In this document: positions 6,214 through 12,579 of the stretch, in pieces
How positions within the stretch are numbered: the first letter of the stretch is position 1
How the letters are laid out: the number at the start of each line of letters is the position of its first letter
Assembly: GCA_047637855.1 (NCBI GenBank)
Contig: JBLJBF010000210.1
Location: forward strand, 1 to 12,579
DNA from: Pseudoflavonifractor sp047637855
GTDB lineage: Bacteria > Bacillota > Clostridia > Oscillospirales > Oscillospiraceae
DNA: 12,579 nt
Direction: 5' to 3'
Notes under the pieces: generated by a model
Database searches by the model: none
Told to the model about the DNA's origin: nothing
What the model saw: the letters and a program-made list of their open reading frames with translations, nothing else
Made by a program: the position numbers and the translations under genes

Positions 6214-6975
6214 ATGGACAGTAAAACCATACTCTCCACCCGAGGACTGGACCTCTTCTATGGGGACAACCAGGCCCTGCGGCATGTGGACATGGACATC
6301 CCCGAGCGGCAGGTGACGGCCCTCATCGGCCCCTCGGGCTGCGGGAAGTCCACTTTTCTCAAAACGCTCAACCGCATGAACGACCTGGTCCCCGGTGTGC
6401 GCCTCTCGGGTGAGGTGAAGTACCGGGAGACCGATATCTACGCCCCCGACGTGGACGTGACCTGGCTGAGAAAGCAGATCGGCATGGTCTTCCAAAAGCC
6501 CAACCCCTTCCCCATGAGCATCTACGACAACATCGCGTACGGCCCCAGGACTCATGGCGTGCGGAGCAAGAACCGGCTGGACGACATTGTGGAGAAATCC
6601 CTCAAGGGCGCGGCCATCTGGGACGAGGTGAAGGACCGGCTCAAAAAATCCGCCCTCTCCCTCTCGGGCGGGCAGCAGCAGCGGGTGTGCATTGCCAGGG
6701 CGCTGGCCGTGGAGCCCGACGTGCTCCTCATGGACGAGGCCACCTCAGCCCTGGACCCTATCTCCACCTCCAAGATCGAGGACCTGATCTCCGACCTGAA
6801 GCAGGACTACACCATCGTCATCGTCACCCACAATATGCAGCAGGCCACCCGGATCAGCGACAAGTGCGCCTTCTTTTTGATCGGAGATCTGATCGAGTTT
6901 GGCGACACGACCCAAATTTTCAGCGTACCGCGGGATAAGCGGACCGAGGATTATATTACCGGGAGATTCGGTTAG
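6214..6975 (+). CDS. pstB: Phosphate ABC transporter ATP-binding protein PstB
   Basis: This cytoplasmic ATPase powers phosphate import through PstC/PstA. The 253-residue protein carries a complete ABC cassette. Walker A GPSGCGKST is at residues 39-47 and the Q-loop region is IGMVFQKPNPFPMS. The signature LSGGQQQR is at 150-157, Walker B VLLMDEATSALD at 170-181 with catalytic E175, and the H-loop histidine is H206 in VTHNMQ. The KPNPFPMSIYDN and DPISTSKIEDLI stretches are specific for PstB among ABC proteins. The D-loop region reads DEATSALD where DEPTSALD or DEPCSALD is more usual, which should be tolerated. ATG 6214 has an ideal AAGGAG at 6201-6206. It lies in the operon between pstA and phoU. 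Confidence 0.98.
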   Translation: MDSKTILSTRGLDLFYGDNQALRHVDMDIPERQVTALIGPSGCGKSTFLKTLNRMNDLVPGVRLSGEVKYRETDIYAPDVDVTWLRKQIGMVFQKPNPFPMSIYDNIAYGPRTHGVRSKNRLDDIVEKSLKGAAIWDEVKDRLKKSALSLSGGQQQRVCIARALAVEPDVLLMDEATSALDPISTSKIEDLISDLKQDYTIVIVTHNMQQATRISDKCAFFLIGDLIEFGDTTQIFSVPRDKRTEDYITGRFG

Positions 6976-6994
6976 GGGCGGCCTGCGGTCGTCC
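6976..6994 (+). repeat. REP-like hairpin at the pstB stop codon (copy 2)
   Basis: Immediately after the pstB TAG (6973-6975), GGGCGGCC (6976-6983) pairs with GGTCGTCC (6987-6994) around a TGC loop, using two G-U pairs in RNA. It has the same TAGGGGCGG opening and CCG(A/C) exit as the hairpin after pstA and sits in the same place relative to a stop codon. No U-tract follows. Confidence 0.55.
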
Positions 6995-7034
6995 GACGCA
7001 CCCCCATTTCAACCATTATAAAGGAGGCACACCT

Positions 7035-7685
7035 ATGCGCAAGACCTTTGACGCGGAATTGCAGGAACTCAACGCCGAGATGATCGACATGGCGGCCGCT
7101 GCCGAGGACGTGATCGACGTGGTGACCGCGTCCCTCTCCACGGGGGACGGCACCTCGGCCCAGGCCGCCATCGATATGACCCGCAGCATGGACCAGATGG
7201 AGCGGGATATCGAGAACCGCTGTCTGCGCCTGCTCCTCCAGCAGCAGCCGGTGGCCCGCGACCTGCGCACCATCTCGGCCGCACTGAAGATGGTGTCCGA
7301 CCTTCAGCGCATCGGCGACCAGTGCGCCAACATCGCGGAGATCTCCCGTCTCCTCAAGCGGCAGGACAACACCGCCACCTTCCGGGACATCCGCACCATG
7401 GCCCAGAAGGCGGGCTACATGGTGAAGCGGGCCATCTTTTCCTACGCAAACCGGGACACCGAGGCGGCGACCGCCGTGGTCGCCCTGGACGACGAGGTGG
7501 ACACCATGTTTCAGCAGATCAAGCATGAGCTGGTAGCGCTCATCGTCCAGAGCAGGGACGAGGCCGACCAGGCAATCGACCTCATCATCATCACAAAGTA
7601 CCTGGAGCGCATCGCCGACCACGCGGTGAACATTGCCCAGTGGGCAGTCTACTGCGTCACCGGAGAGCTGATGGCCAAAGCATAG
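7035..7685 (+). CDS. phoU: Phosphate signalling protein PhoU
   Basis: PhoU is a cytoplasmic, largely helical metal-binding protein that links Pst transporter activity to the PhoR kinase and represses the Pho response when phosphate is plentiful. The 216-residue length and the two-fold repeat of a three-helix PhoU domain fit the family. The hallmark motifs are RIGDQCANIAE from residue 92 and RIADHAVNIAQW from residue 192, whose acidic residues bind metal clusters in known structures. ATG 7035 follows a near-perfect AAGGAGG at 7021-7027. It is the last transporter-linked gene; phoP follows after a 105-base spacer filled with hairpins. Confidence 0.97.
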   Translation: MRKTFDAELQELNAEMIDMAAAAEDVIDVVTASLSTGDGTSAQAAIDMTRSMDQMERDIENRCLRLLLQQQPVARDLRTISAALKMVSDLQRIGDQCANIAEISRLLKRQDNTATFRDIRTMAQKAGYMVKRAIFSYANRDTEAATAVVALDDEVDTMFQQIKHELVALIVQSRDEADQAIDLIIITKYLERIADHAVNIAQWAVYCVTGELMAKA

Positions 7686-7687
7686 AC

Positions 7688-7709
7688 GCCCCGCGGCGGT
7701 GGGCGGGGC
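7688..7709 (+). terminator. GC hairpin after phoU (weak or partial terminator)
   Basis: A perfect 7-bp stem GCCCCGC/GCGGGGC (7688-7694 with 7703-7709) has an 8-base loop 3 bases after the phoU stop, followed only by TTCCTCTCCC. With so few Us it may pause polymerase or protect the upstream mRNA rather than terminate efficiently. Confidence 0.45.
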
Positions 7710-7738
7710 TTCCTCTCCCGCCGTCAAAAAATCAACAT

Positions 7739-7772
7739 CACGAAAGCCCCCCAGTGGGCGGCGCCTTTCGTG
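7739..7772 (+). promoter_or_regulatory. Hairpin in the phoP leader, next to its ribosome site
   Basis: A perfect 8-bp stem CACGAAAG/CTTTCGTG (7739-7746 with 7765-7772) encloses a CC/GG and CCC/GGG inner stem with an AGT loop. It ends 5 bases before the G-tract (7777-7783) that serves as the phoP ribosome site. The CCCCCC run in the left arm (7747-7752) could instead pair with that G-tract, giving an alternative fold that would hide the ribosome site. No promoter elements were recognised here, so phoP may depend on read-through from the pst operon. Confidence 0.55.
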
Positions 7773-7790
7773 GAAAGGGGGGGAAATTCC

Positions 7791-8462
7791 ATGCCCCAGC
7801 GGATTTTAGTGGTGGAAGACGACGAGAGCATCCGCGAGATGCTGCGGTACTACTTCCGGTCGGTCGGATACACAGTACACTGCTATGACTCGGGCGAGGC
7901 CATGTTTGCCGGGGAGGCGGACCAGCCCTGTCCTACCCTGTGCATTCTGGATGTCATGCTGCCCGGCATGGACGGGCTGGAGATCCTGCGCCGCCTGCGT
8001 GCCGACCGGGTGCGCAGCCGGGTGCCCGTCATCTTCCTCACCGCCCGCACCGCCGAGATGGACCGCGTGGCCGGACTGGAGACAGGGGCGGACGACTACG
8101 TGGTCAAGCCCTTTGGGATCATGGAACTCCAGGCCAGGGTGAAGGCCGTCCTTCGCCGGGCCGCGCGGGACGGAGACGACGCCTTGCTTCGCCTGGGGGA
8201 GCTGGAGATCGACCCCGCCGCCCGGGTGGTGCGCAAGGCCGGCGAGCCGGTGGAGCTCACCTTTAAGGAATTTGAGCTGCTGCGGCTGCTGTGTACCCAC
8301 CGCGGGGTGGTGCTGACCCGGGATGAGATCCTGCAGGCCGTCTGGGACTACGACTACACCGGCGAGACCCGCACGGTGGATATGCACGTAAAGGCTCTGC
8401 GCCAAAAGCTGGGGGATACCTGCATCTCCACGGTGCGGGGCGTGGGCTACAAAATGGAGTAG
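7791..8462 (+). CDS. phoP: Phosphate response regulator PhoP (PhoB/OmpR family)
   Basis: A DNA-binding response regulator of 223 residues. The receiver domain (about 1-120) has the acidic pair at E9-D11, phospho-acceptor D54 in LCILDVMLPGMDG, T84 and K106 (VVKPFG). The C-terminal winged-helix domain of OmpR type (about 130-223) includes LTFKEFELLRLL and the TRTVDMHVKALRQKLG recognition helix region, ending VRGVGYKME. Phosphorylated by PhoR, it would bind TTTACA repeats such as those before pstS. Start ATG 7791 follows a G-rich ribosome site at 7777-7783; an upstream in-frame GTG at 7770 lies in the hairpin and is unlikely. phoR begins 10 bases after the stop. The Pho assignment rests on context and the adjacent PhoR-type kinase, since OmpR-family paralogues look alike. 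Confidence 0.93.
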   Translation: MPQRILVVEDDESIREMLRYYFRSVGYTVHCYDSGEAMFAGEADQPCPTLCILDVMLPGMDGLEILRRLRADRVRSRVPVIFLTARTAEMDRVAGLETGADDYVVKPFGIMELQARVKAVLRRAARDGDDALLRLGELEIDPAARVVRKAGEPVELTFKEFELLRLLCTHRGVVLTRDEILQAVWDYDYTGETRTVDMHVKALRQKLGDTCISTVRGVGYKME

Positions 8463-8472
8463 GTGAGAGACC

Positions 8473-10198
8473 ATGAAGAAACGGCTGATCGGGGCTATTT
8501 TGCTGACCGTGACGGCGGCCCTGCTGGTGTCGGGAGCCATCAGCATGTGGGTCTTCTACCGGCAGGAGCTGGGAGACGGCCCTGCGGGAGACCCTGACCC
8601 TTATGGATATTCAGGACTCGACCGCCGACCAGGCCCTCCTGGCCCGGCAGTTTACCCAGGCCGCCCCGGACAAACGCCTGACCGTCATCGCGGCCGACGG
8701 CACCGTCCTGATCGACACGGCCAGCGACCCCGCCGTCATGGAGAATCATCTGGACCGCGCCGAGGTCCGTCAGGCCGCCGCCACCGGCTGGGGGGAGGAT
8801 ATCCGCCCATCAGAGACGGTGCGTGTGCCCATGCTCTACGTGGCAAAGCGCTTCAGCGACGGCATGATCGGCCGGGCGGCCACCCCCATCTCCTCCATCG
8901 GGGCCCTGGTGCGGAGAAGTCTGGGCGGGTTTTTTATCGCCGCGCTGGTGGCCCTGGCCCTGACCTTGCTGCTGGTGGGGCGGCTGGCCCGGATGGTCTT
9001 AAAGCCCCTGAACATCATAAGCGACGCGCTCCAGAGCGTGTCCGACGGCACCCAGAACCGGACCGCCCTCTTTCGATATGACCATGACAACGAGGTGTGG
9101 CCTCTGCTGCGGTCCATCGACAAGCTGATGGAGCAGCTGGAGGTCTATATCGACGGGCTGCGGGCAGAGCGGGATAAGGTGAACCTCATTTTAGACTGCA
9201 TGGACGAGGGCCTCATCCTTCTGGACCAGGCGGGCAGGGTGCTGGCCATCAACGGCGCGGCCCGGCGGCTCTTCGGCGTGGGGGCGTATACCGACACAGG
9301 CAGCATCTCCCTCCTCACCCGCTCACGCCGCCTGCGGGAGGCCCTAGGGAAGGTCCGGGAGACCCATGCCCCCGTGGTGCTGGACCTGGAGGACAACTCT
9401 TTCGGCCCGCGGAGCCTGCGCATTTTCCTCTCCCCCGTCACAGGCCGCCGATTCGAGGGGGAGGCCGTGGGCTGCTCCATGCTGATCTCCGACGTGACCG
9501 AGCTCAAGCGGGCCGAGGGCATCCGCAGCGAGTTCACCGCCAACGTCTCCCACGAGCTCAAGACCCCCCTCACCAGCATCAAGGGCTTTACCGATATGCT
9601 TGCCTCCGGCATGGTCCGGGGGGGAGAGGACCAGAAGCGGTTTCTCACCATGATCGGCGTGGAGGTGGACCGGCTGATCGACCTCATCAACGACATTCTG
9701 AAGCTCTCGGAGCTGGAGTCGGTGGCCATTCCCCAGGGCGGCGGCGAGAGCGACGTGCTGGAGGCCGCTTTGGCAACCGAGGCCCTGCTCCTTCCCACCG
9801 CCCGGGAGGCGGGCGTGACCCTCACCGTGGAGGGAGAGCGGGCCATGGTGGCCGTGCCCACCCCACGGCTGAAGGAGCTCTTTCTCAACCTGATGGAGAA
9901 CGGTGTGAAGTACAACGAGCCGGGCGGAACAGTCACGGTCCGGGTCACCCCGGCCGGGGGGAAGGTCACCGTCACGGTGGCTGACACCGGCATCGGCATT
10001 CCGCCCGAGGCGAAGGACCGGGTCTTTGAGCGGTTCTACCGGGTAGACCGGGGCCGGGCGCGGAAAAACGGCGGCACCGGCCTTGGCCTCGCCATCGTCA
10101 AGCACATCGTCCAGCTCTACGGCGGCTCTCTCACCCTGGAGAGCACGCTTGGCAAGGGGAGCACCTTTACCGTCACACTGCCCGGAATTGCGGTGTAA
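8473..10198 (+). pseudogene. phoR: Phosphate sensor histidine kinase PhoR, frameshifted near the 5' end
   Basis: The gene starts at ATG 8473 (AGGTGAGAG just upstream, 10 bases after phoP) with a membrane anchor KKRLIGAILLTVTAALLVSG and continues MWVFYRQEL. The rest of the kinase is in the +1 frame. Dropping one G from GGG at 8571-8573 joins them smoothly as RQEL-ETALRETLTLMDIQDS and gives a 574-residue protein, the normal PhoR size. In the restored numbering the parts are TM1 about 8-27, extracytoplasmic Cache/PDC-like sensor about 30-148, TM2 about 152-170, PAS about 235-330, HisKA with H360 in NVSHELKTP, then a HATPase domain with N, G1 (DTGIGIP), F and G2 (GTGLGLAI) boxes. As read, translation from 8473 ends at 9081 with nonsense after residue 33. 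The cause could be a real mutation or an assembly error; only 3 Gs are involved, so homopolymer error is not especially likely. Confidence 0.85.
8603..10198 (+). CDS. phoR: Intact downstream frame of PhoR (sensor domain, TM2, PAS, HisKA, HATPase)
   Basis: This 531-residue frame holds everything of PhoR except the first membrane helix. A Cache/PDC-like sensor (LTVIAADGTVLIDTA and ENHLDRAEV) spans about residues 25-105, TM2 109-127, PAS about 190-285 and phospho-acceptor H317, followed by a full ATP-binding domain. If translated from ATG 8603 (GGGAG at 8586-8590, spacing 12, poor), the protein would have its sensor on the cytoplasmic side and only one membrane helix. The kinase core could stay active but lose normal signal input. 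Listed separately because the frameshift may be a sequence error. Confidence 0.7.
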   Translation: MDIQDSTADQALLARQFTQAAPDKRLTVIAADGTVLIDTASDPAVMENHLDRAEVRQAAATGWGEDIRPSETVRVPMLYVAKRFSDGMIGRAATPISSIGALVRRSLGGFFIAALVALALTLLLVGRLARMVLKPLNIISDALQSVSDGTQNRTALFRYDHDNEVWPLLRSIDKLMEQLEVYIDGLRAERDKVNLILDCMDEGLILLDQAGRVLAINGAARRLFGVGAYTDTGSISLLTRSRRLREALGKVRETHAPVVLDLEDNSFGPRSLRIFLSPVTGRRFEGEAVGCSMLISDVTELKRAEGIRSEFTANVSHELKTPLTSIKGFTDMLASGMVRGGEDQKRFLTMIGVEVDRLIDLINDILKLSELESVAIPQGGGESDVLEAALATEALLLPTAREAGVTLTVEGERAMVAVPTPRLKELFLNLMENGVKYNEPGGTVTVRVTPAGGKVTVTVADTGIGIPPEAKDRVFERFYRVDRGRARKNGGTGLGLAIVKHIVQLYGGSLTLESTLGKGSTFTVTLPGIAV

Positions 10199-10252
10199 AA
10201 AACAAAAAGGTTCCGGCATCCCCGCGGGGATGCCGAAACCTTTTTGTTTTTT
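10197..10252. terminator. Long bidirectional terminator between phoR and the convergent zincin gene
   Basis: CGGCATCCCC (10214-10223) pairs with GGGGATGCCG (10226-10235). After one C/A mismatch the stem continues with GGTT/AACC, then A5/T5, C/G and further A/T pairs out to 10197 and 10252. On both strands a GC stem is followed by a T-rich tract, so it can stop transcripts from either side. It overlaps the phoR stop codon (10196-10198). Confidence 0.95.
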
Positions 10253-10267
10253 GGGGCCGTGGGCAGC

Positions 10268-10657
10268 CTACTCCTCGTCCCCCGCCTGTTCGGCCAGAAA
10301 TTCCGCCATGAACCGGGCGTCCTTGTCGTCCAGGGCGTGGGACCCGGCCAGGCCCTCCATGTGGTGGGTAAACTCGTGGATCAAGGTGGTGTAGAGCTCG
10401 TCGTCCCAGTCGTCCTCAGACCAATTTTCAGCCTCCGCCAGCGCGGCAAAGGAGCCGTAGTAGAGCTTGATGTACCTGCCCATCTGGTCATTGCAGTACT
10501 CCCCCATGATGTAGAGCTCGTCGCCGGGGAAATCAGGGTCCGGCATGGCCTCGGGCAGGAGAAGGACACCGCCGTTCAGGTCCCGGAAAAAGACCTGAGG
10601 CAGCTCCTCCGCCATCTCGTCCAGCGCCTCGCCGGCCCGGTCAAAGGACAACAGCAT
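10268..10657 (-). CDS. Small zincin-type metallopeptidase family protein
   Basis: A 129-residue cytoplasmic protein with a clear zinc-protease motif HEFTH at residues 94-98 (ligands H94 and H98, catalytic E95), followed by HMEGLAG. The sequence LPEAMPDPDFPGDELYIMGE and the small size fit the minimal zincin family found as metallopeptidase family proteins in Firmicutes and Actinobacteria (PF06262-like, by recollection). Natural substrates of that family are largely unknown. ATG 10657 lies 9 bases after the stop of the XRE gene, with GAGGG close to that stop, so the two genes form an operon and are probably cotranslated. The shared bidirectional terminator lies just beyond the stop. Confidence 0.85.
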   Translation of the reverse strand: MLLSFDRAGEALDEMAEELPQVFFRDLNGGVLLLPEAMPDPDFPGDELYIMGEYCNDQMGRYIKLYYGSFAALAEAENWSEDDWDDELYTTLIHEFTHHMEGLAGSHALDDKDARFMAEFLAEQAGDEE

Positions 10658-10666
10658 GGGAAGCCC

Positions 10667-11584
10667 TCATTTCTTCTGCAAATTTCCTACGATCCCGCAG
10701 AGGAGCCCCCCTACGGGGAATACCACCCAGGCAGGGTGCCAGGCGTGAAAGAGGAACCCGGCCAGCAGGAAGATAATCGTAGCCAGCATCATAATGATCC
10801 CGCTCAGGCGGCTCTCCGGGGAGTTGGGAGCACTCTGGGCCGCCTCTTTGGCGTACTGACTCACGTCATACTTGCTGTACTGAATACCCAGAAGGACCAT
10901 TGCGCCCACAGCCCCGCTTAAAATCAGGAAAAAGAGGGCCACGGAGAGACTGATGCCCCTATCATTCCGCTCAAGGACGGCGCAGAGGGCCACCAGGAGG
11001 GCCACGTCGGCCACGGTGGCGGACACCGCCCCGGCCATCCCCGTGCGGAAGGTCCGCCGGAAATCCGCAATGGCCTGGGGCGCGTAGAAATCGGGGAGGG
11101 TGGGGTGGGCCAGTTGAAAATCGCCATGGGCGATGCCGCCAGCGATGAAGAGAAAGACCGCCACCGCAATGCAGAGGAGGAGGGGCAACGCGATGATGGC
11201 GCTCTCTTCCCAGAACGCGTAACAGGCCATCAAAGCCGCCAAGCCCAGCAGCACCAGCGCCACCCCGCCCGCCATCATCCGTGCGAACCGGTCCATATGG
11301 CTGTCATAGGCCACGAAGAAGGCGTATCGCGCCTCCTCCTCGTCCCGTTCCCGGTCCCGGCCGGCGGAGGGGCCGTCTTCGGCCAGCTCCTCCCGCATAA
11401 GCTGGTCCAAAGTACAGTGCAGCAGGTCGGCCAGGGTAAGCAAGGTGGCGGCCTCCGGGAGGGTCTGGCCGCTCTCCCACTTGGAGATGGCCTGACGGCT
11501 CACGTTCAGGGCCTCGGCCAGAGTCTCCTGGGTGTACCCCGCGCCCCGGCGGAGGATGGGCAGATTATGGGAGAAGTTTGTCAT
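10667..11584 (-). CDS. XRE-family regulator with a multi-pass membrane domain
   Basis: Residues about 5-60 form a Cro/CI-type helix-turn-helix (LAEALNVSRQAISKWESGQT). A charged linker (about 65-90, rich in E, D and R) leads to roughly six hydrophobic segments, including MAGGVALVLLGLAALMACYAF, a following AIIALPLLLCIAV segment and a final WVVFPVGGLLCGIVG. The protein is therefore a membrane-tethered DNA-binding protein, about 305 residues. Ligand and targets are unknown. I chose ATG 11584. A GTG at 11593 adds three residues (MFT) and has AAAGGA closer to it, so the start is uncertain. It sits between tex and the zincin gene on the same strand, 128 bases after the tex stop, in a spacer full of inverted repeats that may hold its promoter or operator. 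Confidence 0.88.
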   Translation of the reverse strand: MTNFSHNLPILRRGAGYTQETLAEALNVSRQAISKWESGQTLPEAATLLTLADLLHCTLDQLMREELAEDGPSAGRDRERDEEEARYAFFVAYDSHMDRFARMMAGGVALVLLGLAALMACYAFWEESAIIALPLLLCIAVAVFLFIAGGIAHGDFQLAHPTLPDFYAPQAIADFRRTFRTGMAGAVSATVADVALLVALCAVLERNDRGISLSVALFFLILSGAVGAMVLLGIQYSKYDVSQYAKEAAQSAPNSPESRLSGIIMMLATIIFLLAGFLFHAWHPAWVVFPVGGLLCGIVGNLQKK

Positions 11585-11624
11585 CGTAAACACCGTTCCT
11601 TTCCTCTATCCATCGTGCCAGAGC

Positions 11625-11707
11625 GAACCGCCTTTTGCCACCAACCCAGCGGTTCAAGGGGCATTTTTTTGAGCAACCTGAGGTTGCACCCCTTCATTCC
11701 CAGCGGT
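11625..11707. repeat. Cluster of inverted and direct repeats between tex and the XRE gene
   Basis: Three elements are seen. GAACCGC (11625-11631) pairs with GCGGTTC (11649-11655). GCAACC (11673-11678) pairs with GGTTGC (11682-11687) within an outer AAGGGG (11656-11661) and CCCCTT (11689-11694) pair. A 9-base direct repeat CCCAGCGGT occurs at 11645-11653 and 11699-11707. On the minus strand the hairpin is followed by an A-tract, so it is not a canonical tex terminator. Operator sites for the XRE protein are possible. No clear -35/-10 pair was found. Confidence 0.5.
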
Positions 11708-11712
11708 CTTGC

Positions 11713-12579
11713 CTATCCGAGCCCTTTGGGCTTTTTCATGGTGAGGGAGATGCGCTTTTTCTTCTCGTCCACGCTCAGGACCCAGACAGTGACGATGTCG
11801 CCCACTGAGAGGAGCTCGCTGGGGTGACGGACCCGGCGGTCGGACAGTTCGCTGATGTGGACCAGTCCGTCCTGATGGACGCCGATATCCACAAAGACCC
11901 CAACGTCGATGACATTGCGCACCGTGCCGGTGAGCTCCATCCCCGCGGCCAGGTCCTTCATGTCCAGCACGTCGGTGCGGAGGATGGGTCTGGGCAGCTC
12001 GTCTCGGGGGTCCCGGCCGGGCTTGAGCAGCTCGCCCACAATGTCCCGCAGGGTGGGCACGCCCACGCCGCAGGAGACGGCAGCCTTCTCCTCCCCGCAG
12101 CTCTTCACCCGCTCCCGCAGCTCGCCCAGCCCGCCCGCCTTCACGTCGGCCAGGGTGTAGCCGCAGGTCTCCAGCAGCTTCTCGGCGGCGGCGTAGCTCT
12201 CGGGGTGGACGCCCGTGTTGTCGAGGATAGACTTGCTCTCGGGCACCCGGAGGAACCCGGCGCACTGCTCAAAGGCCTTGGGCCCCAGCTTGGGCACCTT
12301 GAGGAGCTGCTTGCGGCTGGTGAAGACGCCGTTCTCCTCCCGGTACTTGACGATATTCTTGGCCGTGGTGCCGTTTAGCCCTGCCACCCGGGTGAGAAGG
12401 GGGGCCGAGGCCGTATTCAGGTCGGCCCCCACGCTGTTGACGCAGTCCTCCACCACGCCGCCCAGGGTCTCGTCCAGCCGGGCCTGGGGCATATCGTGCT
12501 GGTACTGGCCCACGCCAATGGATTTGGGGTCGATCTTCACCAGCTCGGCCAGGGGGTCCTGCAGGCGGCGGGCGATGGA
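11713..12579 (-). CDS. tex: Tex-type S1 RNA-binding transcription accessory protein, C-terminal part
   Basis: This is the C-terminal 288 residues of a Tex family protein, usually about 700-790 residues; the gene continues beyond the window edge. The visible part begins in the YqgF-like to helix-hairpin-helix region (DPLAELVKIDPKSIGVGQYQ). It contains tandem HhH segments (NTASAPLLTRVAGLNGTTAK and TSRKQLLKVPKLGPKAFEQC) and a DNTGVHPESY stretch typical of Tex. It ends in an S1 RNA-binding fold (GTVRNVIDVGVFVDIGVHQD, then GLVHISELSDRRVRHPSE) and KKKRISLTMKK. Tex binds RNA and DNA and affects transcription or RNA turnover; its precise role is unclear. The frame is open to 12579 with in-frame residues SIARRLQ at the edge, so the GTG at 12540 is internal. 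Confidence 0.96.
   Translation of the reverse strand, partial: SIARRLQDPLAELVKIDPKSIGVGQYQHDMPQARLDETLGGVVEDCVNSVGADLNTASAPLLTRVAGLNGTTAKNIVKYREENGVFTSRKQLLKVPKLGPKAFEQCAGFLRVPESKSILDNTGVHPESYAAAEKLLETCGYTLADVKAGGLGELRERVKSCGEEKAAVSCGVGVPTLRDIVGELLKPGRDPRDELPRPILRTDVLDMKDLAAGMELTGTVRNVIDVGVFVDIGVHQDGLVHISELSDRRVRHPSELLSVGDIVTVWVLSVDEKKKRISLTMKKPKGLG

Noticed and set aside
8565..8580. Programmed ribosomal frameshift in phoR
   Set aside because: CTGGGAG is not a slippery heptamer and there is no obvious stimulatory element. An indel explains the frames more simply.
11656..11694. Hairpin with neighbouring T7/A7 tract as a terminator of tex
   Set aside because: For a minus-strand transcript the tract after the hairpin reads as As, not Us. 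On the plus strand the Ts precede the stem. No canonical terminator geometry on either strand.
1..12579. CRISPR arrays, insertion sequences, phage or defence systems
   Set aside because: No regularly spaced repeats, transposase or integrase motifs, att-like duplications at the tRNA genes, or known defence domains were seen.

Overview
The window comes from a GC-rich Gram-positive anaerobe, most likely a gut clostridium of the Oscillospiraceae type (Flavonifractor, Intestinimonas or Oscillibacter relatives). This is inferred from high GC with strong GGAGG-type ribosome sites, sigma-A type promoters, a TTTACA-repeat Pho box, a lipoprotein-type PstS, and a small zinc-ribbon/helical/sigma-like cassette of a kind I associate with that group. 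No species can be named from sequence alone.

Layout. 1-280: two minus-strand tRNA genes (Thr then Tyr, both with encoded CCA) behind a near-consensus promoter. 269-1022: a zinc-ribbon plus helical ORF overlapping a small sigma-70 region-4 protein. 1134-3282: rpoN (sigma-54) from its own promoter, a HAD phosphatase 9 bases behind it, then a textbook terminator. 3306-8462: a Pho-box promoter and the phosphate operon pstS-pstC-pstA-pstB-phoU, followed by the response regulator phoP. 8473-10198: the histidine kinase phoR, broken by one apparent extra G near its 5' end. 10197-10252: a long bidirectional terminator. 10268-12579, minus strand: the 3' part of tex (RNA-binding accessory protein), a membrane-bound XRE regulator and a small zincin metallopeptidase.

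How it works together. PstS captures phosphate outside the cell, PstC/PstA form the channel, and PstB supplies ATP hydrolysis. PhoU links transporter state to the PhoR kinase, and PhoP would activate the operon through the Pho box. The kinase frameshift, if real, would leave PhoR without its first membrane anchor and could uncouple this loop. Four of the five junctions from pstS to phoP carry hairpins. Two of these look like members of one short repeat family that overlap the stop codons of pstA and pstB.

Most of the window is well-known housekeeping and phosphate biology. I did not find a convincing new defence or mobile system. The least understood parts are the small 5' cassette (269-1022), the intercistronic hairpins, and the XRE/zincin pair.
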